A DNA stretch of 64,000 bases from Antedon mediterranea (GCF_964355755.1 NC_092672.1:37320501-37384500); one strand, 5' to 3'. Numbered from the stretch's first letter, positions 22,861 to 35,006 are shown. Notes: generated by a model from the letters alone, not told the origin. Program-made: numbers and translations.

Positions 22861-23171
22861 ACAATTTTTTTTTACAAGTGTTGTACCCAGAAACGTTTTA
22901 TAACAATTTTATACAATGCAAAATAGAACAAAATACGTGATAATTGCAAATAAATATAATTTCATTTTCAATTTAATTTTATTTCCTCAATATAATAACA
23001 TACATACAGGATAATACATGCAATGAAGTAATCATGTGGGGAGAGAGTCATAATAAGTCAGTCAGTAAGTTTGACCCACCACGAAATATAACATTAAATA
23101 CGAATACGAAAAAAAAATATATATATATACATAAACTAATAATAAATAAAAGAAAACAAAGCTACAATTTA

Positions 23172-23860
23172 TGCATATTCTCTGTTATACTCATTACTTA
23201 CTAAATGTTTACTGTTAACATGATATTGTTCTCATCCTTTAACATTAATATTAATATTTTTGTTCTTTAATGTTTACAAAACTTTTATTTCCAGCAGATT
23301 ATCCTTTTTTTGCACTATAACTTCTTAAATTTTCATTTAACTTTTTTACTTTCTTCTCTTATGTGGATTCATTCCACTTTTTTTTAACTTATTTTCTTTA
23401 AAAAAACTATTTCCATATATCATTTTGTTTATACATACATTATCATTTAACCACATTGATTACATAGTTTCCTCTTTTTATACATAATTATTATCTATTA
23501 CACATTTTCATTAACAAAGCTTATTTTTTCTTACATAGTTGTTTTTTTTCATCTACATGGATATTTATTTCATACAATTATAATATACGTTTATGTTTAC
23601 TAAATCCATCCCATGGGTTTGTCCCATTTTATTTTTCTTTGGATTTATCTATGCAAACATATTTTCATTTAAACAATGCATATTCTCTGTTATACTAATT
23701 ACTTACTAACTTTTTACTGTTAACATTATATTTTCCTCATCCTTTAACATTGATTTTTTTGATCTTTAAATGTTTACAAAATTTATTTCCAACAGATTAT
23801 CCTTTTTTGCATCTACAGTATAACCCATCAAAGTTTCATTTAACTTTTTTTTTCTTATGT
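23172..23860. repeat. ~180-bp direct duplication about 500 bp apart
   Basis: Segments at about 23172-23350 and 23675-23860 share TGCATATTCTCTGTTATACT, TTACTGTTAACAT and CCTTTAACATT blocks. T-rich and non-coding. Confidence 0.7.
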
Positions 23861-24225
23861 GGGTTCATTCAATTTTTAATTATTCATGATCTAACGTTAT
23901 TACATAAGAAATTACTTCTGGTGCAGTCCATGGAAAGCATTTCTTCCACCTAATCTTCTCCTCCGATGACAACTTTAAAGGAGTAGGCCTACTCCGTCCG
24001 GTCCGAAACGCCTTGCCATAATCTATTGTTACAGGTATAAATTAATTTTACCATCAATCATGAAGCACGTACCACGTTATTACCTGTAAGAGAAAAGACA
24101 ATTGGGAAAATGAGAAAATAATTGTAAAATAATCACTGAATTGTGTATGGTATAATTGAATTTAATGTATGATAATGAAAAATTAGTGGCTTAATTTAAA
24201 AAAATTACGCATAGGCCTATAACAT

Positions 24226-24672
24226 ATGACTAGAAGTAGTGTCAATGGTTTTTCAGTTCCTAAATCTGATAGTCAGATATCTAAAACGTTTTATTATACA
24301 GGCATAAAGGCATGGAATAACCTACCTCATTCCATTCAACAAATAGAAAACAAATTTAATTTTAAGAAAAATGTTAAATCACATTTCTGTTCTACCAAAT
24401 AATTTTATAAGTCAATCATAATCTTTAATTTAACTTGTTTTTTATATTATTGTTTTTGTAATATTTACGTGTTTAATGCAATACTTTGTAATGTTTATAT
24501 TTTTTATTTTAGATTGTAAAAGGATCCCAATGGAAATAAGCTGATAAGCTTTTTGGGCTATCCTGGAAAGTCTTTTATAAATGTATTATTTGTAATGTCC
24601 GTAATTTGTGTTATCACTTTGTATGTATTTTTTATGATGATTTTCCAAATAAATTCAAATCAAATCAAATCA
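24226..24672 (+). pseudogene. Non-LTR retrotransposon (LINE) 3' remnant
   Basis: An open stretch 24226-24402 ends with GIKAWNNLPHSIQ...FKKNVKSHF and stop TAA, the C-terminal signature after the reverse transcriptase in many jockey/CR1-like LINEs. A 3' UTR follows and then an AAATC-type simple tail (near 24652-24672). No reverse transcriptase core remains. Confidence 0.75.
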
Positions 24673-25906
24673 TAACAGATTCTTATTATTGATATCATTA
24701 TGGACATAATCCTGAGTTGTGGAAATTAGGATATTTTATACGAATATATATTAGGCCTACTGATATACTGTAAATAAGACCTCTTTAGTCCTACTTCACA
24801 CGTTTACGTAGATCTATCTGATAAGAATTTGTTAATTATTTTATTTTTATCGGCACGTTGATTTCTACCTACCATGCAAACGCATGCAGCAAGTCAGATT
24901 TTCCTCCACAATGAATCTTCCGAGAAAGATCTTTTATTTATTTTCGATGCGCTTCCATTCAATTTTAAAATCGCTTTGATGCCTGCCGCCTCAATCCATC
25001 AAGAGGAATGGCGGGGGATATTTGAACTCCGTGGTATATCTGGCTTAGGCCTAACCCTTTTGCGATTAATTCTTTCTAATAGTTCTGTTGTAGGCTACAT
25101 TTTCTTTCACGGGCTCGTCGTTTATATTATCAAGTAGACGGTCATTGATGACCGAGTCTACGCATTTATCTCGTATAAAATCGCGTAGAGTTATCAAATT
25201 TAAATTGTGTTTATTTGTATCAATTATGTATGTTTGTTGCTGCTGTACATTGTCTACAAGATGTCCACCACCCAACAACAGGAGAATAAAACATGAAACA
25301 CTAATATGCTTTCGTGATACATTAGCACTGTTCGGAAGTACTCATGATTGACTATCAATCCATTTTGTTCCCAAAAATGTGAAAGATATATGCTTTCCCA
25401 TTAAATTTAATAAATTGAATATCACATGGCCATCCCAATTCCCTAACAAAACTATTGTTCATGTTTAAAAGTATTTATTTAATGTGTCTGTAGTTCTAGT
25501 TAAATTGCTTTGCATAAAGCAGCATTGAGAAATATTTAGATTATTATTATAAACAACCACTAAAGTATTTATTCCTGTACAAGGTCAGAAATCAAATTTC
25601 CCGCAAACTATTTTATAAAATCAGTGACCTATCTAATAGTACATTGATTGGTTAATACCCAGTCAGTGAGGACCTGATTGACAAGCAGTGCCTGTTTGCT
25701 ATTGGTCATTGGTAAGAGGAAGTTGAAAATGGACAGCAAGTTATTCTTAACACTTGCAGTCTTAAATAAACACGCTGGCATTTTTATTACACCACAGAGT
25801 ATTATTCCTGTCAACTTATACCACAATTGACATGTTGAGGGGATAGGTCATCCACTGATTCAGTGGATGCCAAACGTAACGCTAAAGTAGCCTGGTCCGT
25901 GTAATG

Positions 25907-26100
25907 TAACATACGAAAGGATATTAAAATTCAGTGACTTATTTCTATTTTATATCAATGTGCTCCTCACTGGCGCCAAATTGTGTCCACTTGAGCACAG
26001 TGTATTAACATACGAAAAGAATATTAAAATTAGTGACTTATTTCTATTTTATATCACTGCGCTCCACTAGTGCTAAATTTGGTCCACTAGAGCAGCTACC
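25907..26100. repeat. 97-bp satellite, right-hand remnant
   Basis: Two more monomers of the 18181-20499 satellite, more diverged, continuing in phase right after the TA that ends the inserted element. Confidence 0.88.
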
Positions 26101-26851
26101 GTAGTACTATTTCTATTTCGTAAGTAAATAAAGGCATAAATGGCGCTCCGTAGAAGTAGAGAATGCTCGATCGTCGAAATGACGCTCTGAATATACCTCA
26201 ATGACACTCTGAATATACCTCAGAATTTGAGGGCGCTATTTATGATTGACAGAGCCATTACAGTATAAAAATACGGCTTTCTTTGATTTCATGAACACGT
26301 CCTTCAATCTGTCATCTTGGTGCCAAAACTTTCCAAAAGAAAGTACGCCTTTTTTCAATCATTTGATCGACTATAGAATTAGCATCACGTCACAATTATC
26401 TCTTAATAACTACACTGTACAAATAATTTAAAACAAGCATTCATATAGAAAGATGAAACCAGAAAAAACTTCTGATTTTTAACTTTTTAATAAATACAAA
26501 ATGTGTATAAGACAACAGACAACACTCAGTAATACTGTATTTTACATCAGTAGGTATGGTATTATGGACTCCTAGCTGAAGCTTTGACAACAAATCTGCA
26601 TGCTCAGGGAAAGCCACTGGTTGTTTTTAAGATCATTTCTAGGATCTCACCAAACTACCGGTTTATTATTTTATCAGATTTTTTTTTTCTTCTTTCAGTT
26701 TGCCGAATCTATTTCTTTCATCTTTTCTTTTGTCATCTTTTGTTATATTAGTGTTTTCTTTCACATGATTTGTCTTTTCTTTCACACGACTTCTTTTTGT
26801 TCCAACTTGTCATCCTCTCGTGATATGTTTCAATTGTTCATCTTTCTTCTT
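26101..26851. other. SGF29 3' flank
   Basis: Between the satellite and the SGF29 stop. TTTATT at 26662-26667 (AATAAA on the minus strand) is the likely SGF29 poly(A) signal. No other gene seen. Confidence 0.5.
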
Positions 26852-29800
26852 TCACCTTCTCTTCGTTTCTTTGACTTGTACCACGTATCGTTGAGCAACT
26901 TTTAATGGCGGTGAGTAACCATCAACATACGAAGTATCTTCAAATAAAACTAAATATTCGTCTTGTGGCTGTTACAAAAAAAAACAAATGTTTACACAAT
27001 TTATCATTATTAATTTGATTCGGTAAAAAGATACTAAAGCTCTGTCCACAACATCAAACTAGTTTGACAAAAAAAGTGGGATGTGCTTAAATATGGTAGT
27101 GATATGACATCATGTCTATTAAGCTCTGTCTACACTATCAAACTAGTTTGACAAAAAAGTGGGATGTGCTTAAATATGGTAGCGATATGACATCATGTAT
27201 ATTAAGCTCTGTCTACACTATCAAACTAGTTTGACAAAAAAGTGGGATGTGCTTAAATATGGTAGTGATATGACATCATGTCTATTAAGCTCTGTCTACA
27301 CTATCAAACTAGTTTGACAAAAAAAGTGGGATGTGCTTAAATATGGTAGTGATATGACATCATCACATCCATTATCACATTAGATTTTTTTGTTACATAA
27401 CGTTTGATATAGTGTAAACAAAGCTTAATGTAATAATTTTAGAATTGAAATAACTTACCCCAGTAGGAGGTGCATTAACAATTGCTCTATAAAAACAAGT
27501 GGTTTGTGGATACAATGCCATCACAAGCTAAAATAATCAAAGAAAATAAAAAATACATTTTTTTCATTTTTACACTGCAGAACATACTACTCAAATATTT
27601 TCATATAATTGTTTTCTTTTGAATGATCCAAAAATATCTATTTATTTAATGTCTTTGTGGCCAAGGATTACCAATAGTAAATTAATAACTGTTCTATCAG
27701 ATAGGTGGTAATCCCCCAGGGGCTATTTTGTAAACCCCTATTTGACTCGAATGATGAACTGGGTTCTTTAAAGTACACACAGGTTATAACTGTGTACACT
27801 GGACCTATGATTTATAGTCCTTATCCGAGAAGACTTGTTCTACCACCAGAAATGTACACACATATTTTTGTCTATGGATTGTTACTTACTGTTCCTTTAC
27901 TAAACAGTGCTTCTGGGTTTGTCTCTGGGTTTGTCTTCATCAAAGGTAGTGGTAAAACTCTTCTTTTAGATAAAAGATGTCTCCTGAAATCCAAATAATA
28001 ATAAAGAAAATTTGTCATTTTCAATTGTGTGTATACCTCCCTGCCTTTATCTTAACACTAAATGTTTTATTTGAATACTATGATCTATCCCACAATTTTA
28101 ATTATTTCAGAATTTAATCATCAAGTGGTTTAAGTTTAAAGCTCTGTCTACACTATCAAACTTTATTTGACACAAAAAGTGTGATGTGCCCAAATATGGT
28201 AGTGACATACCCAAATATAGTAGTGATATGACATCATCATGTCCGTATATGGGCACATCACACTTTTTTTGTCACATAAAGTTTGATAGTGTGGACAGAG
28301 CCTTAGCAGTCAATATTTGTTCCTTGTCATTAACAAATAATTTGACTCACTCTTTTCCCTCTTCATCGATATCTTCTACTTCATATTTATTTGTGTTTAC
28401 ATTAAACATATCGACCTCAGCCAGAATCCAGTTCTCATCTCCATCTGACCCTCGAACTCTTGCGGCGACCTTATCACCCTTCTTTGCAACGTAATTATTT
28501 TCGGCAGCAATTGCACCACACAATGGTGGTGGACTGATTAAAAACAAATTAAAAATAAAAACAATTGGAATCAATTATTCATCTAAACATTTACTATGTC
28601 CAATTGGTAGAATTAGAAAAAATATGGTACAATATACAATTATTATATCATAATCAATTCTAATTAAACTAAAGGCTATAAGACATTAAACTTAACAATC
28701 CATTTCTATTTGAACTCTAAAACTCTGTTATACCAGGGTAACTCTTCCCTGGTTATACTGACCTTTCACCTGGCTTTCCCACCCACAATGGAAGCAAGAG
28801 GGCGCTCTGTTGTAACATCGTCATCAGCACGCCTCTTCTCATTGTTTTTCTAGGCCCATCCGATTCATTAAAGTTACCACTGAGTCGAGCTTGAATCCGG
28901 TGCTCATTCTGGATATTTCTCACTTGTTTAATTGTGTCCAACGCTTTCCACAAAACTCTAAAAATCATCAATATCACAATTTAGCAAAAATATTTAAAAA
29001 ATGATTTGCTGTAATTTAGATGGGAATCTTATACAAACTCTATGTACTCCTTTTCTGCCATAAATGGGACAATCTATATTATTTATTTACAATAAAACAA
29101 ATTTAGTTTTGTTGTAAGAGAATGAATAAAATAATAGATGAATGACAATGAATGACTATACCGTGTATCCTCTGGTATAATTCCACCCCCTAGAACACTA
29201 ATTGAGGCCTACTTTGGGGTGGAACTACACCCGGGGAAATCTTGATTCAGAAAAAAAAAGTAATAAGTATTTCTTGTGAAAACTCATCTAAACTGGCTAG
29301 AGAGAGACCTACATCCAGACCAAAAGTCAATACTGGGACTATACCTGGGGATATGCTGTTTGTGAAATCAGACATAAAGTAGGGGTATGGATTAAACCTG
29401 AAGTGGGGTTAAACCCAAAGTGGGATTATACCTAAGGATATACGGTGACAGTGACTTACTCTGCCTCATTTTCTGCATCTGACATAGCATTTGTGTAAAG
29501 AGTCTTGAGTTTTGTTTTATAGTAAGGAGTAATCTTCTGCTCTGTCTGCATCTTTTCATGTGTTTTAGTAATGTTGCCCAGGTTATGATCTCCCTTATCA
29601 CGTTCTTCCTATAGAACAGAAATGAAAAGTTTTTACATTAAATTCATTTATAAAACATCTACAAAACATAGAGTAGATTTTCAGTAGAAATAAACAGCAA
29701 AGACTGTCAAATAAAACGCTCTACAAAAAGGTCAAGACAGCTATCAGATGAACTTTAACCTTAAACTCTATCAAACTTTATGTGACAAAAAAAATGTGAT

Positions 29801-30064
29801 GTTCCCATATATGGACATGATGATGTCTTAAGATTTGAAAAATGATTTTAATATTTTATTCTACTAGTCTACTAGCTTTTATTCATTTATTGTATTAAAA
29901 ACATGCATTTATACCTGTACTTGTTTAATGAGTTTATGTAACTCAACAAGATGTTCTTGGATGGTGCTTGTTGTTTCTTGTGCAGTTAGAGCAGGGGATG
30001 GCACAGACGCTAGGCTGATGGGGGTGTTGTTGTTGGCATTCTTGCCTCTTCTAGCTGAACTCAT
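26852..30064 (-). CDS. SGF29: SAGA-associated factor 29 (SGF29), complete, 318 aa
   Basis: Reader subunit of the SAGA/ATAC acetyltransferase complexes that binds H3K4me2/3. Seven minus-strand exons with consistent phase: 30064-29915, 29608-29460, 28957-28763, 28533-28351, 27983-27890, 27527-27459, 26968-26852. The N-terminal coiled coil (HLVELHKLIKQ, EKMQTEQKITPYYKTKL) is followed by PRKTMRRGVLMTMLQQSA, the hinge PPPLCGAIA, and the tandem Tudor domain (KKGDKVAARV, ILAEV, EVEDIDEEGKE, LYPQTTCFYRA, EDTSYVDGYSPPL). The acidic DID residues and the aromatic-cage Tyr/Tyr/Phe positions of the human protein are conserved. The human protein is 293 residues; the extra length is an N-terminal extension (SSARRGKNANNN). 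Head to head with GTF2H3, ATG to ATG 663 bp. Introns carry MITE copies. Confidence 0.97.
27038..27429. mobile_element. MITE whose left half is tandemly amplified four times
   Basis: Four consecutive ~82-bp copies of the left half of the CTGTCTACACTATCAAACTA family (near 27041, 27124, 27206, 27289) followed by one right half ending near 27429. Located in the last SGF29 intron. Confidence 0.85.
28139..28306. mobile_element. Palindromic MITE copy in SGF29 intron
   Basis: Full-length copy with ends AGCTCTGTCTACACTATCAA and the inverse GATAGTGTGGACAGAGCC. It has an internal direct duplication of the ATATGGTAGTGA block. Confidence 0.85.
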
Positions 30065-30727
30065 CTTCTTGTTTTAAGTCAATCAACACATATTCTAATA
30101 ATAATGAAAACAATGAATAATGTATTTTCCACTGTGCTCTGTGGTGCTATATTTATTTATAAAAAAATATAGGCCTAGGCCTAGGCCTAGATTAAATTAA
30201 ATTATATAAAAAAAATATTGTATAATTGGATCATAATTAAACAGGCCTACCATACTGGGTATATTTACTAAAGAATCTTTTCGATAAACATCATGATGAG
30301 TATGCCTGTCACGATATAAATTATATGAATTAATCTAGGCCTACCAAAGTGAGCCCAAGTGAGCCAGTACGGCACAGGTTCGCCTATCAAAATGAATTTA
30401 CTTCGCTAGAACGTTAAGCCAAACAAAACAAAAATATATCAAAGAAGGGCTTAGCTTATTTGGCGATTTCACACTACCCTTACAACTGTGCTTTCTGTAT
30501 TTTTAACACTAATCTAATTCTTAACGTTTTGCTTTATAATTAGGCCATTTATTTCAAAGTAAAGTTAAATAAAATTGTTAAAAAATCACCTTTTAGAAAA
30601 GAAAACAAAAGAAGTACGAGTGTATTTACGACGCTCAATAAAATTGTGTAAACAGCGCCACCAATTTGTAAACATTTTGTGAAAACAGCGCCACCAATCG
30701 TTTTGATTTTCCTGGCGTGAAAAAAGA
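30065..30727. promoter_or_regulatory. Bidirectional promoter region SGF29 / GTF2H3
   Basis: 663 bp between the two start codons. AACAGCGCCACCAAT occurs twice (30651-30665, 30684-30698), 33 bp apart; each copy has a CCAAT box, and the second ends 29 bp before the GTF2H3 ATG, so transcription starts may be very close. No coding sequence. Confidence 0.6.
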
Positions 30728-33700
30728 ATGTCTGACGGTAAATGTTAGCTTTAATTTTCACATTTCAATACAAATAGCCGATTATTTACTTCAAACTACG
30801 TCAATAATACTGCAACAAGATTTTTGCTAAGTACAGACAGATTCATAACAATCCTTAATATTGTAAAATCTGACTGTACACTGTATTGTATTTTGTAGGC
30901 CTATTATTTACTGTTACTGTTCAGTCAAGCATGACAAATAATTTATATAGGCATTTTCTTTTGTATTGTTTTCTGTTATGGTTTCTTAATTTTAGAGGAG
31001 GACTGTGATTGTCTGGTGGTTATTGTTGATGTTAATCCCGTCTGGTGGGGTCAACGTAGCAAGTCATCACATCAGGTACGGTATATACGCCGTACGGATA
31101 TCAAATCAATATTAAATTCCAATTTCTGTTAATAATGCAATAATAATGCAGTACCTTAATGTTTAAATTTCTTTTTCTTTTATAGATTACACTCACAGAA
31201 TGTATAGAGAATGTATTAGTTTTTGTTAATTCGCATCTAATGATGAAGCATACAAACCAAATAGCTATAATAGCAAGTCATACACATGAGAGGTAAATAT
31301 GCACACAGTTTTTATATGACTGCTGTCGTCTAACTTACTCAGATAGTACTGTAGTATATCGCCCTCATCGTACCACTCCTTATCTTCTACTTTGTTTATT
31401 CGATAAATAATTGTGTTGTAATTTTTCACTTTAAAATGTTTATAGCCGATTCTTATATCCGCGACGAAATAGTGAAAGCACAGATGCGACAGATGAAATA
31501 AGATCAGCCGATGGGAAATACGAGTTGTTTGCTTTGGTTGATAACACAGTCATGGAGGAATTTAAGAAACTTATGACTGAAAGTAAGTTACATGTCTCCG
31601 TCACCATCATTTATATCATCATCACAATCACCATTATCATCATCATCACCATTATCATCATCATCATCATCATTTAAATCATCATCATCATTTAAATCAT
31701 CATCACCATTTAAATCATCATCACCAATACCATCATCATTATCATCATCACAATCACCATTATCATCATCATCACCATTATCATCATCATTTAAATCATC
31801 ACCATTACCATCATCATTATTATCATCACAATCACCATTATCATCATCATTATTATCATCATCATCAACATCATCATCAATAATTATAAAAGTTAATATT
31901 GTAAACCACATCATTAAAGTACCTACATTTTTAGAATATCAGTATAGTATAAAAAGATTGTTAACTTGGTGAGGGAGACTTGTCACATACAAACTAATAG
32001 ATCCACAAATAGAAACAGTAAACAAACAAAACAAAAACAGAAATTGCACAAAAGACCACAATGAAATGATACCATCTTTTGATTTATCTTTTCAGGTCAC
32101 ACAGGCAGTGTCCATACAGACACGTTGCTATCAGGGTCTTTAGCAATGGCATTGTGTTATATAAACAAACTCGACAAAAAAAGCAAAGGTATGTTGTAAT
32201 ACTGATTGTTTTATTATCTTAGCATCATTCTTGTTTTGTTTTTTGTTTGTTAGTTACAACATCATTTATTTTTTATTTCATTTCAGTTGGAGTAAAAAGA
32301 AGATCAAGAATTCTTGTAAGACATTTATTTCTATAGTTTAACAACAAACTGAATATCCTTATCTTTTGCTTTGTGATTTTAGAAATTTAGCCCCCTGACG
32401 CCACTTCAATCTGAATCTATGACAGCCCCACTATCAGACATGGCAAATGCTATAAAATGTTATGTGACAACAAATATGATGTGCCCATATGGACATGATG
32501 ATGTCATATCATTACCATATTTGGGCACATCACTACCATATTTGGGCACATCACACTTTTTTTGTCAAACTAGTTTTATAGTGTAGACAGAGCTTTATAT
32601 ACATACCTACCCATACAGTAAACAACCACTATAATTCATAAACCTTGAGGAAAGTTCTTGAAATTGTGTCATTAATTTTGATGTAATATCATTCAGAAAT
32701 GGTATAAAATGTAATCATTACTAGGTTATCAAGGCCTCGGATGACAGTGCTTCTCAGTATATGAATTTTATGAACGTCATATTCACGGCCCAAAAGCAGG
32801 TACTATTATTGGTTTTGTATATTATGTAGTATTTAAATGAAATTAATATATAATACTTAATAGTGAGGGAAGTATTAGTTGTAAATGTTAATTTTACAAG
32901 AGTTTCTTAATCAATTTTTCATTTATTGTTTTTACAGAATGTTTTAATTGATGCATGTGTCCTTGGTAATGACTCTGGGTTGCTACAACAGGTAATTGAT
33001 TTTATAGTTACTATGGTTACTGTGGTCCACAGTTTCTAAAGGGAAGCTTACAGACATACCATATTTTTTACAGACATACCATATTGTGTAAATTAGTCAA
33101 ATATTAGCTATGTTACTTCCCAAGGCCGTAGCGAGAGGTTAAAAACAGATGAGGCAAAGATGCTTTAAATATAATGATTAAATATAAAATATGCAATCTG
33201 TGCTGGGGAATTTGGGAAGATGAGCACGATGGCCCTGCTTCCTACTAACAGACACTGTTTGTTGTTGTTATAGGCATGTGATATAAGTCATGGAATCTAC
33301 CTGAAGATACCACAAATCAAAGGACTAGTACAGTACTTATTGGTGAGTAAATACTTAGATACTGCGCAAGTAAGGACAGTACTTATTGGTGAGTAAATAC
33401 TTAGATACTGTACAAGTAAGGACAGTACTTATTGGTGAGTAAATACTTAGATACCGTGCAAGTAAGGACAGTACTTATTGGTGAGTAAATACTTAGATAC
33501 TGTACAAGTAAGGACAGTACTTATTGGTGAGTAAATACTTAGATACCGTGCAAGTAAGGACAGTACTTATTGGTGAGTAAATACTTAATTACTGCGCAAG
33601 TAAGGACAGTACTTATTGGTGAGTAAATACTTAGATACTGTACAAGTAAGGACAGTACTTATTGGTGAGTAAATACTTAGATACCGTGCAAGTAAGGACA

Positions 33701-34773
33701 GTACTTATTGGTGAGTAAATACTTAGATACTGTACAAGTAAGGACAGTACTTATTGGTGAGTAAATACTTAGATACCGTGCAAGTAAGGACAGTACTTAT
33801 TGGTGAGTAAATACTTAATTACTGTGCAAGTAAGGACAGTACTTATTGGTGAGTAAATACTTAGATACCGTGCAAGTAAGGACAGTACTTATTGGTGAGT
33901 AAATACTTAGATACTGTGCAAGTAAGGACAGTACTTATTGGTGAGTAAATACTTAGATACCGTGCAAGTAAGGACAGTATTTATTGGTGGATAAATACTT
34001 AGATACCGTGCAAGTAAGGACAGTACTTATTAAACGGCGTCATGTTCTTTCTTTCAGTGGGTGTTTTTGCCTGCTGCTAGTTTGCGTGACACACTGGTAC
34101 TGCCCCCAGCTATACAGGTTGACTATAGGGCAGCTTGCTTTTGCCATCGAACGCTGGTAGATGTTGGATATGTTTGTTCAGTTTGTTTGTCCAGTAAGTT
34201 AATGAAATAAAGACCAGTTGTATATTGCTAGACTGTTTTATTATTTGGTGGTATGGTAAATATAAGTAGTAGAAGAAAAACATAAAATTGAAATGTATTA
34301 ATATGTGGTGTTTGTTCTTTTTTTATTTTCAGTTTTTTGTCAATTTAGTCCAATTTGTTCAACATGTCAGTAAGTAGACTACATTTTTTTTTTTTTTTTT
34401 TTTACCATATTAAATGAGGGTGATCCAATTGCTGATCATTAGGGACCCTCAGAGGTTGACAAGACAAACAGATACACAAGATGCTCTACATAAACAAATT
34501 ATTACAAGTCTTTGGGAGTGGAGTTGTAATTTTGTCCTTACAAAAAAAACTTGACATGAGACGGAACTTGAACCCAGGACTATTGGAGTGGTAGCCAAGC
34601 ATCATAACCACCAAGCCACAACTCCACAGATCATTATTATTACATTAATACTGACACATTTGAATCCAAATTGTATCAAATATTAAATTTCCTTTTCCAG
34701 TACTGCATTCAAGTTTATGGGACCACCATCGATGAAATCAAAGAAGAAAAAAAGTAGTTTGCCGGCTAGCTGA
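30728..34773 (+). CDS. GTF2H3: TFIIH subunit p34 (GTF2H3/Tfb4), complete, 299 aa
   Basis: Core subunit of TFIIH, acting in transcription initiation and nucleotide excision repair beside p44. Twelve exons, phases all consistent (900 nt): 30728-30737, 30996-31075, 31186-31292, 31446-31582, 32096-32188, 32287-32315, 32725-32799, 32938-32991, 33274-33342, 34058-34193, 34333-34369, 34701-34773. The N-terminal von Willebrand A-like domain ([50 protein letters not shown]) is followed by YLLWVFLP and the C-terminal zinc-binding region ([18 protein letters not shown]), with a lysine-rich end. The human protein is 308 residues. Odd feature: the donor after exon 9 is embedded in a 46-bp minisatellite that repeats the exon end plus splice site. 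Poly(A) signal AATAAA at 34951. Confidence 0.97.
31590..31882. repeat. ATC/ATT trinucleotide microsatellite in GTF2H3 intron 4
   Basis: Nearly 300 bp of CATCAT/CATTAT triplets with TTTAAATCATC interruptions, starting just 8 bp after the splice donor of exon 31446-31582. On the minus strand it reads as a false open frame of Asp and Asn. Confidence 0.95.
32455..32595. mobile_element. Palindromic MITE copy in GTF2H3 intron 6
   Basis: Same family as 12424-12570; contains CATATGGACATGATGATGTC and ends in TAGTGTAGACAGAGCT. Confidence 0.75.
33330..34035 (+). repeat. 46-bp minisatellite carrying the exon 9 splice donor
   Basis: The unit is CAGTACTTATTGGTGAGTAA followed by ATACTTAGATACYGYRCAAG and TAAGGA. 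The first copy is the real end of exon 9 (CAGTACTTATTG|GTGAGT, donor at 33343). About 13 further intact GTGAGT copies follow, then one degenerate (GGTGGATAA) and one truncated copy. Every copy keeps the last 12 exon bases next to a consensus donor. Adding one unit to the mRNA shifts frame (46 nt) and meets an early TAA. Confidence 0.95.
34430..34627 (-). mobile_element. tRNA-derived SINE in GTF2H3 intron 11
   Basis: On the minus strand, a head beginning GTGGAGTTGTGGCTTGGTGG (A-box region about 34601-34616) is followed by GGGTTCAAGTTCC (B box, 34563-34575) and a short body. The spacing suits a tRNA-derived SINE; the tRNA source is not identified. Confidence 0.55.
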
Positions 34774-34950
34774 CAAGAAAAAAATAGTGTAAAATGAAGG
34801 AGTGCAGAGAGTGGAAGATGAAGAGCCTCAGTATTGAAGAATAGAATAAAGTGGACAAGAAATGAGATGAAATTAAAAAAATGATCATCTAGATTCTAAA
34901 AAAAAACATATTTCTTTGTATATTGTGTATATTTACGTACAGAAGTTTGT

Positions 34951-34956
34951 AATAAA
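34951..34956 (+). terminator. Poly(A) signal of GTF2H3
   Basis: AATAAA 178 bp after the stop codon, following TTTGT. Confidence 0.6.
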
Positions 34957-35006
34957 CAAGAATTCAGCACAAAAAAATAATACAGGTAATTTTCAAATTA
35001 TTGGTG

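Larger units (their letters stand above)
20500..25906. mobile_element. 5.4-kb DNA element inserted in the satellite, TA target duplication
   Basis: The ends CATTACGCGGACCAGGCTAC (20500) and its inverse CATTACACGGACCAGGCTAC (ending 25906) form terminal inverted repeats of about 32 bp with two mismatches. Satellite monomers give the empty site GTATTAACATACG; the filled site is GTAT-TA-element-TA-ACATACG, so the target duplication is TA, as for Tc1/mariner-type elements. The interior holds a minisatellite, duplicated segments and a LINE remnant; no intact transposase was seen. Open frames near 24874-25351 have no family resemblance that I recognise. Confidence 0.8.

Noticed and set aside
21227-22926. 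Long open frames on both strands (up to 337 codons) reading GTKTVAGYKN or FCTLPPFLYP repeats
   Set aside because: They arise from a 19-bp minisatellite lacking stop codons; several frames are open at once and no start, domain or splice context supports translation.
25066-25278. 70-codon minus-strand frame (GGGHLVDNVQQQQ...)
   Set aside because: Starts at TTG, has no recognised family and lies in the TA-flanked element; it could be a transposase scrap but I cannot support it.
31588-31972. Asp/Asn-rich and Ser-rich open frames
   Set aside because: ATC trinucleotide microsatellite in a GTF2H3 intron read on either strand.
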